Part shown: piece by piece, positions 25,272-34,079 of the stretch
Position numbering within the stretch: the first letter of the stretch is position 1
Layout of the letters: each line of letters opens with the position of its first letter
Assembly (NCBI GenBank): GCA_964543935.1
Contig: CAZJAK010000003.1
Coordinates: 12,723 to 76,722 of the forward strand
Source of the DNA: JAAYDK01 sp964543935
GTDB lineage: Bacteria > Spirochaetota > Spirochaetia > Sphaerochaetales > Sphaerochaetaceae
Length of the DNA: 64,000 nucleotides
Direction: 5' to 3'
The notes under the pieces: model-generated
Database searches by the model: none
The model's input: only the letters and a program-made list of their open reading frames with translations
Told to the model about the DNA's origin: nothing
Position numbers and translations under genes: made by a program

Positions 25272-27008
25272 TCAGGCATGCTCCAGATTGCGGTGCAGTT
25301 TGGCATAATGCCCCCCCCGGGCAATCAATTGGCTATGGGTGCCCGATTCAGCCACGGTATGGTTGGCCAACACAAAGATGATGTCCGCTTCCTGGACCGT
25401 AGTCAAGCGATGGGCGATCACGATTGCGGTGCGGCCTTTGGCAAGGCGCTTGAACGCCTCTTGGATTTGAGCCTCCGATTCGCTGTCCAACGATGAGGTG
25501 GCCTCGTCGAAAATCAAGATCTTGGGGTCTTTGAGAAATACCCGGGCAATCGAGATGCGTTGCTTCTGACCGCCTGAAAGCCGGGTTCCCCGCTCCCCGA
25601 CTTCGGTATCGAGCCCAGCAGGCAACGATCGGACGAACGAGCCGATATTGGCTTTGTCGAGTGCATCGTACATCTGATCGTCGGTGGCATCATTCTTGCC
25701 GTATTTCAGGTTTTCCCGGATCGTCCCGTCGAATAAGAATACATTCTGCTGGACAAAACCTACTTGGCGTCTGAGGGAGTCTTTGGTGACCGCCGCCACA
25801 TCCTGCCCGTCGACGAGAACCTGGCCTGCTTCCGGTTCATAAAACCGGGGGATGAGCGAAGCGAGCGTAGTCTTGCCGGCGCCCGATTCGCCCACCACCG
25901 CCACCATGGAGCCACCCGGGATGGTGAGGCTCACCCCGCTGAGGACCTGCCGATCGGTCGATGCATCGTAGCTGAAGCGGACGTCGTTGAATTCAATGCG
26001 GCCTGTCCGGATGTCCAACGGAACCGCACCCGCTCGATCTTGGATGTCACTCTCGACATCCATAACCTCGACAAAACGCTCGAACGAGGCCATCCCTTGT
26101 TGCAATTGTTCGGTAAAACCGATCAACCGGTCGATTGGCGGCAACACGATGCCCACATAGAGGATGAAGACGACCAGGTCGTACACTTCGACCACGCCAC
26201 GGTAGATCAACAAGGCCCCCCCCGCCACGGTCGTGAAATAGTAGATTTCTCGAAAGAAACCCATCACTGCCTCGTATCTGCCCATGACCTTGTACTGATT
26301 GCTGCGGGCTTTCTGGAACACTTTGGTGACTTTGCCGAACTTTTCCCGCTCATAGGTCTCGCTGGTGAACGACTGGACCTCGCGCACCCCTTGGATTGAA
26401 TTCTCAACCGTGGCGTTCACATCGGCCACGGTGGTCCGTACGGAGCGAAAGTTCGCCCGCAACTTCAAACCGTAATGAATGCCGAAGGCCAGCATGAACG
26501 GCAACGGTATGATGGAGACCAAGGCGAGCCAAGCGTTGCTGGCGAACATCACCGCATAGGCGCTCAAGATCACCACTACGGAGATGAGCAAGTCCTCGGG
26601 GCCGTGGTGGGCGGTCTCGGTGATCATGAACAGATCGTTGGTGATGCGTGACATCAGATGCCCCGTCTTGGTCCGATCGAAGTATCTGAACGACAACCTC
26701 TGCAGATGGGCGAACAGGTCGCCGCGCATGTCGCCTTCCATCAACACTCCCAGCTGATGGCCCCAGCGGATGCGGATGTAGTTGCAGCAGGTCTGCACGG
26801 CATAGATGGCCAGCATCACCCCCAGAGTCGAGACGATCATGGTCCAATCCTTGCCGGGGACATAGCTTCTCAACAATTCTCTGGTGAGGATTGGAAACAG
26901 GATGGACAGCAACGACCCGATTGCGGCCGCTGCCATGTCCAAAAAGAACAAGCCTTTGTAAGGCTTGTAATAAGCAATGAACCTTCTCAACATTTCAAAC
27001 GTCTTCAC
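25272..27008 (-). CDS. ABC exporter (homodimeric, MsbA-like)
   Basis: A 578-residue exporter: six helices (about 15-315) then a nucleotide-binding domain with Walker A GESGAGKT, signature LSGGQ, Walker B ILIFDEATSSLD and H-loop VIAHRLTT, all canonical. This suggests a homodimer, unlike the pair at 16179-19695. Position next to plsC and uppP would suit a lipid or envelope-component flippase, but the substrate cannot be read. The GTG at 27008 gives the usual MKTF-type start; it overlaps the helicase stop by 14 bases. ATG 26993 is an alternative. Neither has a strong Shine-Dalgarno. Confidence 0.88.
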   Translation of the reverse strand: MKTFEMLRRFIAYYKPYKGLFFLDMAAAAIGSLLSILFPILTRELLRSYVPGKDWTMIVSTLGVMLAIYAVQTCCNYIRIRWGHQLGVLMEGDMRGDLFAHLQRLSFRYFDRTKTGHLMSRITNDLFMITETAHHGPEDLLISVVVILSAYAVMFASNAWLALVSIIPLPFMLAFGIHYGLKLRANFRSVRTTVADVNATVENSIQGVREVQSFTSETYEREKFGKVTKVFQKARSNQYKVMGRYEAVMGFFREIYYFTTVAGGALLIYRGVVEVYDLVVFILYVGIVLPPIDRLIGFTEQLQQGMASFERFVEVMDVESDIQDRAGAVPLDIRTGRIEFNDVRFSYDASTDRQVLSGVSLTIPGGSMVAVVGESGAGKTTLASLIPRFYEPEAGQVLVDGQDVAAVTKDSLRRQVGFVQQNVFLFDGTIRENLKYGKNDATDDQMYDALDKANIGSFVRSLPAGLDTEVGERGTRLSGGQKQRISIARVFLKDPKILIFDEATSSLDSESEAQIQEAFKRLAKGRTAIVIAHRLTTVQEADIIFVLANHTVAESGTHSQLIARGGHYAKLHRNLEHA

Positions 27009-28776
27009 GATGTCTCTTGAACAGTCGGGCCAGCAAGCCGGCCTTTTTCTTCTTTTCAGGTTGCGGCTCAGGTTGGATTGCATCCTGAACCTGTTTCGGG
27101 GAAGTGGTGGCTTTCATCTGGGGCTTGTCATTCCCTTTCACAGCTGCCGGGGACGGACTGTGCGGCTGTTTCTTTGCCCGTGCAACAGCAGCGGGATTCG
27201 GCTTGGTCCCTTGGATCCCCGTTTCCCCATCGGCTTTGTAAGCCTGCTTGTAATAGGCCATGCGCTCTTCGAAATCCATCTTCTGGATGTCGGAATAGCT
27301 TTTGCGTTGCGAAGAACCACCAGTGGGTGTCCTTCGACCTGCACCCGCAGCAGCAGTCCCCCCCTTGCGTTCGGTTGGAGCCGGGCGCCCATCCTTGCGT
27401 CTCGGGGCACCAGCGGGAGCTCCCTCTGGCTTGTGGGGACGTTTTGCCCTGGACCGGGAACCGGTATCTGCCGAACGTCTTTGGCCTCTGTCGCCCGGGC
27501 GGCCTTTCGAGGAAGGAGAACGGCGGTCTTCATAGCCATGCCCGGCATACTCACTCTCGTCGACCAGGTCACGAAAGCGCATCGAGGCACTCTTGTCCTC
27601 GACCAACGGCAAGGCTTCCTCAGTCGGCCATACCACGGGAATCTTCATCTGGATGTAGTTCTCTATGGCTTCCAACCCATAAACGAATTGCTCGCAAGCC
27701 AAGGTGACGGCCTTGCCTGATTTGCCGGCCCGGGCGGTACGCCCGATACGGTGCACGTAACTCTCAAAATCCTCGGGGATGTCGTAGTTCACCACCAGTT
27801 CCAGATCATCGATCTGCAATCCGCGGGCGGCTACATCGGTGGCAACCAAGAAACGCAGTTCTCCCCGCTTCATCCGGTTGATCACTTGCAGGCGCTTGCT
27901 CTGGGGCAAGTCTCCCATGATATACTGTGCCTGAAAGCCGTTCACCACCAAACGCTTGGCGATCTCGACCGCCTTTGCCTTGGTGTTGGTAAAGATCAGA
28001 CCGTTGGCAGGATTCAGCTTGGAAATCAAACGCAAGAACAATCCGAATTTCTCCGCTTTTGAGATATGGTACAGCTCTTGGGTGATCAGCTTGACCGTAA
28101 TTTCCTCGGGCTGGACCTCGATTTCTTCCGGCTGGTTCATGTATTCCCAAGCGAGATTGCGGACCTTGGTCCCCAGTGTGGCGCTGAAGAGCATGGTCTG
28201 CCTTTTTTCGCGCGCCACCATCAGCGAGAACATTTTTTGCACATCGGGGTAAAACCCCATGTCGAACATCCGGTCGGCTTCGTCAAGCACGAAAGTGTCG
28301 ACCTTGCGGAAATCGATTTTATGCATTTGTTGGTAATCGAGCAGGCGGCCCGGAGTCCCGATAATCAAGTCGATTCCTTCGGCTATCTGCTTGTCCTGTT
28401 TTACATAGCCCACTCCGCCATAGAAACAACCGATGCGGAAATCGGGGATCCCGGAAGAGAGGGTGCGGGCGTCTTCCTCAATTTGTACGGCCAGTTCGCG
28501 GGTCGGAGAGACAATCAATGCCACCGGCAGCTTGATGGTGAAAGCCTCCTCGGGACTCACACTCTTGGCTTGCTCGCGGGCAAAGACAAATTTTTGTAGG
28601 ATGGCCACCAAGAATACGGCGGTCTTCCCTGATCCGGTCTTCGACTGGACCATGACGTCCTTCCCTGCTAACACCGAAGGAAGGACTTTCTCTTGAACGG
28701 GCATGCAGTCGGTGAATCCGGCAGCATCGATCCCATTCATCACGTGTGGATGCAATGGTAACTCAGAAAATTTCAT
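26995..28776 (-). CDS. DEAD-box RNA helicase with long basic tail
   Basis: A 593-residue helicase. Conserved motifs are in order: Q motif (MPVQEKVLP), Walker A SKTGSGKT, PTRELA, GTPGR, DEAD (VLDEADRMFD), SAT, and in domain 2 ATDVAARGLQ and HRIGRTAR. The last 190 residues are low complexity, rich in Arg, Lys, Gly, Pro and Ala, as in RhlE/CsdA-type enzymes that bind structured RNA during ribosome assembly or cold. ATG 28776 was chosen over TTG 28782. No Shine-Dalgarno is seen; TATAGT lies six bases before the start, so an internal leaderless promoter is possible. Confidence 0.93.
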   Translation of the reverse strand: MKFSELPLHPHVMNGIDAAGFTDCMPVQEKVLPSVLAGKDVMVQSKTGSGKTAVFLVAILQKFVFAREQAKSVSPEEAFTIKLPVALIVSPTRELAVQIEEDARTLSSGIPDFRIGCFYGGVGYVKQDKQIAEGIDLIIGTPGRLLDYQQMHKIDFRKVDTFVLDEADRMFDMGFYPDVQKMFSLMVAREKRQTMLFSATLGTKVRNLAWEYMNQPEEIEVQPEEITVKLITQELYHISKAEKFGLFLRLISKLNPANGLIFTNTKAKAVEIAKRLVVNGFQAQYIMGDLPQSKRLQVINRMKRGELRFLVATDVAARGLQIDDLELVVNYDIPEDFESYVHRIGRTARAGKSGKAVTLACEQFVYGLEAIENYIQMKIPVVWPTEEALPLVEDKSASMRFRDLVDESEYAGHGYEDRRSPSSKGRPGDRGQRRSADTGSRSRAKRPHKPEGAPAGAPRRKDGRPAPTERKGGTAAAGAGRRTPTGGSSQRKSYSDIQKMDFEERMAYYKQAYKADGETGIQGTKPNPAAVARAKKQPHSPSPAAVKGNDKPQMKATTSPKQVQDAIQPEPQPEKKKKAGLLARLFKRHREDV

Positions 28777-28803
28777 GTGCAAACTATACCTTGTTTTACG
28801 ATG

Positions 28804-29628
28804 TTAGTGTAGGGTTTCCATTTCCCATTGCCGAATGAGGGCGTGAATCGCCCGGGTACGGCTAAAATCTGAAGTACAACGACGACCATCGATCATCGCA
28901 ATAGGCAACGCCCCCATGCTGGTGCTCGAAATGAACAATTCATCATACCTACCGGCTATCAAGTCCGCCTGCCCGACTGGATCGAAACACAATCTGAAAC
29001 CGAGTTTGGCAGCCGCCACGAGGATCTTGTCTCGCGTCACTCCCTCAAGGACGAGCGAATCGTCGGCAGTATACAGCACATCCCCATCGAAGGCGAAGAA
29101 ATTGCTTCTCGTCCCCTCCAGGACCCGCCCGTAACGGTCGACCAACAACGCTTCGAAGGCCTCTTGCTGATTGGCCATCCTGAGGGCAAGGTAGTTGAGC
29201 AACAACGAACAGGTTTTATAGCGGGGCAGCAAACGCTCCCCCGGATATGTCGTCACATTGATGCCGTGCTTATACCAATCGTCGGGATACGACAAGATCG
29301 GATGGGCGGTGATTGTAAGCGTGGGCTGATCGCCACCCATCAACAGGATCCGCATCGTTGCCTGTGCGATCGCGTCGGTCTTAATCAATCCGTCCACCCA
29401 TGCCGCCATCTGTTTCAGGCTGAACGGATGGTTGAGGTCGATTCCCAACGCCGAGGCAGCCAAGCGCTTCAGATGCTCATCGAGATATATGGCCTGCCCT
29501 TTGATAACCCGCAACGATTCGTACACGCCGAAACCGTACTGGACTGCTTTGTCGCCGACAGGCAAGACTGCTTCAGACGCCCCTATCAACATGCCGTTGC
29601 GAACCGCATGAACTCCTAAAAATTCCAT
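28804..29628 (-). CDS. Class IV aminotransferase (PLP)
   Basis: A 274-residue fold-type IV PLP enzyme. Visible landmarks: YGFGVYESLRV and LDEHLKRL in the N-terminal domain, the PLP Lys in RYKTCSLLLNYLALRMA, the Glu motif VLEGTRSNFF, and LEGVTRDKIL. This family covers branched-chain aminotransferase, D-alanine aminotransferase and aminodeoxychorismate lyase; length and motifs do not decide between them, though D-amino-acid or ADC lyase activity fits the small size. ATG 29628 has GGAG five bases upstream; ATG 29643 lacks a site. It follows ftsK by 16 bases. Confidence 0.85.
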   Translation of the reverse strand: MEFLGVHAVRNGMLIGASEAVLPVGDKAVQYGFGVYESLRVIKGQAIYLDEHLKRLAASALGIDLNHPFSLKQMAAWVDGLIKTDAIAQATMRILLMGGDQPTLTITAHPILSYPDDWYKHGINVTTYPGERLLPRYKTCSLLLNYLALRMANQQEAFEALLVDRYGRVLEGTRSNFFAFDGDVLYTADDSLVLEGVTRDKILVAAAKLGFRLCFDPVGQADLIAGRYDELFISSTSMGALPIAMIDGRRCTSDFSRTRAIHALIRQWEMETLH

Positions 29629-29644
29629 AACCGCTCCATCCATT

Positions 29645-32512
29645 TCATTCGGGATAACGCAACAGCTCGCGGGGTTTGCTTCCCCGTGCCGGCCCCACAT
29701 ACCCGTCTTCTTCCATTTGTTCCACCAAGCGGGCCGCCCGGTTGTAGCCGATCTTCAAGCGTCGTTGCAGATACGATGCCGAGGCCCCGTTGCGTTCGAT
29801 GACGATCTTGAGGGCCTTCTCTTTAAGGGCTTCGTCGCTATCACCAGCGAGTTCCCCTTCATCGTCTTCATCCGATTCTTCGACTTCCTCGTCCTCGAAG
29901 AAGGCCTCGTCGAGGTAATCGGGTTCCCCTTGCGATTTAGCGAACGCGACGAGTTTTTCGACCTCGTCATCGGAGAGGAATGCGCCTTGGATGCGGATGG
30001 AGTTGGGGTTCCAACTCGAAACGAACAACATGTCGCCTTTGCCCAGTAGCTTTTCAGCCCCGACTTCGTCGATGATGATCCGGCTGTCGATCTGGCCTGC
30101 CACCATGAAGGCGATGCGGGCCGGGATATTCGACTTGATGATGCCGGTGATCACGTTGGCGGAAGGCCGTTGGGTCGCCAGCACCAAGTGGATGCCGACA
30201 GCCCGCGACATGGCCGCCAAGCGCCCCAGCAAGGTCTCCAACTCTTTCCCGACACTGACCATCAGGTCGGCGAACTCGTCTATCACTACCACGATGTAGG
30301 GCAACTTCTCGCGGGCCAGCTTCAACTCCTGGATTTTCTTGTTGTAAGCGGTCAAATTGCGTACCGCCAATGCGTTGAGAAGCTTGTAACGCCGTTGCAT
30401 CTCGTACTGGCAGAACTCGAGGGCTTTGATGGTTTTCTTGGCTTCCGTGATCACTGGAGTGAGTAGGTGGGGAATCCCGTTGTAGATCTGCAACTCGACG
30501 ATCTTTGGATCGACAAGAATCATCCGGACGTCGCGGGGGGATTTCCGGTATAAAATCGAGGCGATCAACGAGTTGACGCAGACCGATTTCCCCGAGCCGG
30601 TGGCTCCCGCGATAAGCAAGTGGGGGGTTTGCGTCAAGTCGATGACGACCGGGTCTCCAGTGATTGTCCTTCCCAGCACCATCGGGATGTTGAACGGTTT
30701 GGTATCGATCGTCGGGATCATCTCGCGGAATCCGATGATCGAACGGCTCTTGTTGGGGACCTCGATCCCCACAGCTTGCTTGCCGGGAATGGGAGCAACG
30801 ATGCGGATTTGCATGGCCGCCAGACGCAACGCAATATTGTCCGCCAAGCTGGTGATGGAACTGACGCGTACTCCGGGTGCTGGAGAGACCTCGTACATGG
30901 TGACAGTCGGTCCCTTCACGATATTGGCCAACGAGGCATCCACCCGGAATTGCGACAACGTGTCGATCAGGCTGTCACCCGCCTTGCGGGTTGCCTCGTC
31001 GATTTCGGTCGAATGGTCGGGATACTCCACCAGCAGGTCGCTTGGTGGGAAATCGTAGCTCAGTTTGCTTCGGCTGAGCAGGGCATTCAATCCGGCATTG
31101 CTCGACACGAGACCGGCAATGCCGGCGGCAAGCTCCAGGTCGTCCTCAACCTCAAGCTCGGGTTGCGGAATTTCTGTGCTCACGGGAACCGCTTGTGCTG
31201 CTGTCTTCGAGCACTCTTGCGGCATGTCTTGGTTTTCCACACCAGGCTGCGTTCCAGGAGCGCTTTGTCGGTCCTGTGCCAGGACAACCTCCGCTTCTTC
31301 CTTCTTAATGTGCGGAAGGGCGCTGGGGACGGTCACCCGGTCGGTCACGGCATCCTCGGCCAATCGCTTGCGCAAGCTCTCAAGCGCATCGTACGGTGTC
31401 CGTTTGGCGTTACTTTTCAGCGGTGTATCGTCGGGTTTTTCATCTTCTTCAACCGGGGTCTCGGTCAGTACGACCGAATCCGCCATTATCCGCACGCTCC
31501 CGACAAACACTTTATTGCCGGATGCATCGGAGGATACGCTTGATTGCGGCGATTGTTCTGGGAGGGCGGTATGCGCATCGACTTCCTCGGGTTCTGGACT
31601 CTGTACATCCTTGGACGAGTGGTTTTTCCGCCCGATGGTGACAAGCGGAGCCATTTCGGGAATTTTCGGAAACACCAACGGTGCATCAGGGTCGATGTAT
31701 CGCGAGCTGTCGGTGCGTGGATCGACCATTGCAGTTGCTGTATCGTCCAGAGTTTCCGGTTGACGTGGAACGGTCACCACCGCCTCTTCGGCGGTCTCTC
31801 GTTGTTCGGCCTCACGACGGGTGCGTTCTTGCTTGAGCAGCGCTTTCCTCTGACGTCGGGCTGCACGGATTTCCCGCTTGGTCGGCTCAGGGACCTCTTT
31901 GAGCGGTTCTTGGGCAGCCCCCTCTTGCGGGGGGACAGCCGGTTCATCGGCTACGGGTTCCTGCTCTTGTATGGCTTGATCCCGTTTGGCCTTGGCTTGC
32001 TCACGCCTGAGTTTTTTCAGATAGAGCTTACGGCGATGAATGGCAACATAACTGAAGAGGATCAAGAGGACGATCTCCAGCAACAGGCAAAGACCGAACA
32101 ACACATGGACCAAAGTGAGGTTGGGAGTCGCTGCCAGTTCAGCTAGAAAGGCCGGCTTGATGGTGGTTGGATCAAGGTTCCGGTGGGTATAAAATCGTGA
32201 GTACAACAATACTGTGGCGTACATCCCCGTCAAGTAAGGAAGCAACCACCACCAATGCACCATCCGTTTGCGGACCGCGAGGATCACGATGGATCCCACC
32301 AACAGGAACACAGCAATAACGACCAACGAACCATTGGGACCGAACATCAACCATCCAACCCGTTCGCGGATGAACGATGCTGCCGGTTCCAACAACGATG
32401 CGCCTGCATTTTCCGGTAGGATATGGAAGCCCACTGCGGCCATGACAGCCGCCAAAACGGCTGTAACCAAAAACGTAATGGCCACTATGATCGGTAAAGC
32501 ACGCAATCTCAC
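29645..32512 (-). CDS. ftsK: FtsK/SpoIIIE-type DNA translocase
   Basis: A 955-residue chromosome-segregation motor. Four N-terminal membrane helices lie at about 5-30, 62-80, 87-105 and 135-157. A charged Glu/Pro/Arg-rich linker runs to about residue 455. The alpha/beta motor has Walker A GATGSGKS (636-643) and Walker B VVVIDEFADLM. The C-terminal gamma winged helix (about 890-955, SASYLQRRLKIGYNRAARLVEQM) reads polar DNA sequences. It acts at the division septum to clear DNA and resolve dimers. GTG 32512 has AAGGGGG upstream. The acidic stretch before gamma (FFEDEEVEESDEDDEGE) is a flexible hinge. Confidence 0.96.
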   Translation of the reverse strand: MRLRALPIIVAITFLVTAVLAAVMAAVGFHILPENAGASLLEPAASFIRERVGWLMFGPNGSLVVIAVFLLVGSIVILAVRKRMVHWWWLLPYLTGMYATVLLYSRFYTHRNLDPTTIKPAFLAELAATPNLTLVHVLFGLCLLLEIVLLILFSYVAIHRRKLYLKKLRREQAKAKRDQAIQEQEPVADEPAVPPQEGAAQEPLKEVPEPTKREIRAARRQRKALLKQERTRREAEQRETAEEAVVTVPRQPETLDDTATAMVDPRTDSSRYIDPDAPLVFPKIPEMAPLVTIGRKNHSSKDVQSPEPEEVDAHTALPEQSPQSSVSSDASGNKVFVGSVRIMADSVVLTETPVEEDEKPDDTPLKSNAKRTPYDALESLRKRLAEDAVTDRVTVPSALPHIKKEEAEVVLAQDRQSAPGTQPGVENQDMPQECSKTAAQAVPVSTEIPQPELEVEDDLELAAGIAGLVSSNAGLNALLSRSKLSYDFPPSDLLVEYPDHSTEIDEATRKAGDSLIDTLSQFRVDASLANIVKGPTVTMYEVSPAPGVRVSSITSLADNIALRLAAMQIRIVAPIPGKQAVGIEVPNKSRSIIGFREMIPTIDTKPFNIPMVLGRTITGDPVVIDLTQTPHLLIAGATGSGKSVCVNSLIASILYRKSPRDVRMILVDPKIVELQIYNGIPHLLTPVITEAKKTIKALEFCQYEMQRRYKLLNALAVRNLTAYNKKIQELKLAREKLPYIVVVIDEFADLMVSVGKELETLLGRLAAMSRAVGIHLVLATQRPSANVITGIIKSNIPARIAFMVAGQIDSRIIIDEVGAEKLLGKGDMLFVSSWNPNSIRIQGAFLSDDEVEKLVAFAKSQGEPDYLDEAFFEDEEVEESDEDDEGELAGDSDEALKEKALKIVIERNGASASYLQRRLKIGYNRAARLVEQMEEDGYVGPARGSKPRELLRYPE

Positions 32513-32536
32513 TACCGGAACCCCCTTGCACCGTTC

Positions 32537-33355
32537 TCAACGAACCATTACGAGCGTAATGATGGCCACAATGCCCAAGTACAGGCTGAAATACCACAAC
32601 TTGGCTTTTTCCACCATCCACAACAACACCTTGATCGCCACCAAACCAGTGGCGAAAGCCGCCACGGCAGCGACAGCTGTCTCGAAGCCGGTGAACAGGG
32701 ATGCCGTCCCGCCTGAAGCCTCCGTAGCCAAAGACAACACCAAGGCTCCGGCGATGGCGGGTATGGCCAAGATGAAAGCGAAGCTACCGGCAGCTTTACG
32801 ATCCAAACCACCCCACAAGGAAGCCGACAAGGTGGCCCCGGATCGAGAAATACCAGCCAAAGTTCCCAATCCTTGACTAAAACCAACCAAGATTGCCGTC
32901 TTCCATCCGATGACCCCGAGGGATTTCGTACCCTTGGCAAAACCAGTGGTCGCCAACAACAGGGCGGTTGCCAACATAGCGAGTGCAACACCCCGGACAC
33001 CGTACTCATCTACCTCGGCGGCACGGAAAACCAAGGCGAGTGCAACGGTTACGACCGTGGCAAGCACCACCGCCACGATGAACCGCAGGTTCCCCGCATC
33101 GCTCTCATCCGCTTTGCCCATCGTGAAGCGAAGCAATGATTGCAGCAATGTACCGATCAATTTCCGGTAATGGATGCAGACGACCAACAACGTGGCTACA
33201 TGGAGCATTACGTCGAACAACAACGAGACTTCAGGCAAGTCCATCATGTGGCGGACCAAGACCAAGTGCCCCGAACTCGAAACAGGCAAGAACTCGGTGG
33301 CTCCTTGCACGATTCCCAAAATGATTACTTGTATCAACGAACCATTAGCTTCCAT
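32537..33355 (-). CDS. uppP: Undecaprenyl-diphosphate phosphatase
   Basis: A 272-residue membrane enzyme that dephosphorylates undecaprenyl diphosphate to recycle the cell-wall lipid carrier; it also confers bacitracin tolerance. The signature motifs are intact: GIVQGATEFLPVSSSGH near the N terminus and AGISRSGATL in the second half, with the family's eight helices. ATG 33355 follows GGAG at eight bases. It lies between rsmG (13 bases upstream) and ftsK (24 bases downstream). Confidence 0.96.
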   Translation of the reverse strand: MEANGSLIQVIILGIVQGATEFLPVSSSGHLVLVRHMMDLPEVSLLFDVMLHVATLLVVCIHYRKLIGTLLQSLLRFTMGKADESDAGNLRFIVAVVLATVVTVALALVFRAAEVDEYGVRGVALAMLATALLLATTGFAKGTKSLGVIGWKTAILVGFSQGLGTLAGISRSGATLSASLWGGLDRKAAGSFAFILAIPAIAGALVLSLATEASGGTASLFTGFETAVAAVAAFATGLVAIKVLLWMVEKAKLWYFSLYLGIVAIITLVMVR

Positions 33356-33368
33356 CGCCACGCTCCAC

Positions 33369-34079
33369 TTACCTAGTATACTCCATGCAACGACGTTCAA
33401 GCACCCACAGATGGCGGGGAGCTTCGAGGAACGGCACGTTCAACGGGATGATCGTACTGCCCCATGCCGAACCGGCGTCCGTCCCTTTTGCGGCATGCAA
33501 CGTTCCCAGGACGTACAGTTCTTCGTCCAGCGCCTCCCGACGGCCTTTGTAGGCACAGATGAGACCCCCGGGGGCAGTGATGGCCGACAACTCGTCGATC
33601 ATCGTCTGCAAGGGGTGGACAGCCCGCAAGACCACGCAGTCAAATTGTTGCTTGACCGCCGAGACATCCATCTCTAGAACCTTCACACGGTCGAAAAGGT
33701 TGCAAACTGCACAAGCATTGCGCAGAAAACCGCAACGACGCCCCGATCGTTCGATCAGCGTGAAACGAAAGTGCGGCAATGCCAATGCCAACGGAATGCC
33801 GGGGAAACCGGCACCCGAGCCTACATCGCAGGCAGCAGGAGCAATCCAGTGACGCTCGCTAGCCAATCGCTGCAACTCAGGAGCCCCTGTCAACGAATCG
33901 AGCAGGTGTTTGACCACCAGTTCCTCTCCCTCGGCACCAACTAACTTCATAGTCGGATTGAACAAGGTGAGTTCCTTGAGAAACGCGGCGAACTGCCCGG
34001 TCTGAGCATCGTCGAGCGGCATACCAATCTGTCGGGCACCGTCGACGAGCAAGCCCAGCTGACGCTCAAGCATCGACAT
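33369..34079 (-). CDS. rsmG: 16S rRNA (guanine-527-N7)-methyltransferase
   Basis: A 236-residue SAM-dependent methyltransferase (formerly GidB) that modifies G527 of 16S rRNA, the site linked to low-level streptomycin resistance. The SAM-binding loop is DVGSGAGFPGIPLAL, followed by LIERSGRRCGFLRN and VVLRAVHPL, all family landmarks. ATG 34079 is preceded by GGGAG; it overlaps the mnmG stop by 14 bases. The mnmG-rsmG order is widespread in bacteria. Confidence 0.95.
   Translation of the reverse strand: MSMLERQLGLLVDGARQIGMPLDDAQTGQFAAFLKELTLFNPTMKLVGAEGEELVVKHLLDSLTGAPELQRLASERHWIAPAACDVGSGAGFPGIPLALALPHFRFTLIERSGRRCGFLRNACAVCNLFDRVKVLEMDVSAVKQQFDCVVLRAVHPLQTMIDELSAITAPGGLICAYKGRREALDEELYVLGTLHAAKGTDAGSAWGSTIIPLNVPFLEAPRHLWVLERRCMEYTR

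Noticed and set aside
30620..31543. 307-residue plus-strand ORF inside ftsK
   Set aside because: Antisense to the FtsK motor and linker; no recognisable motif.
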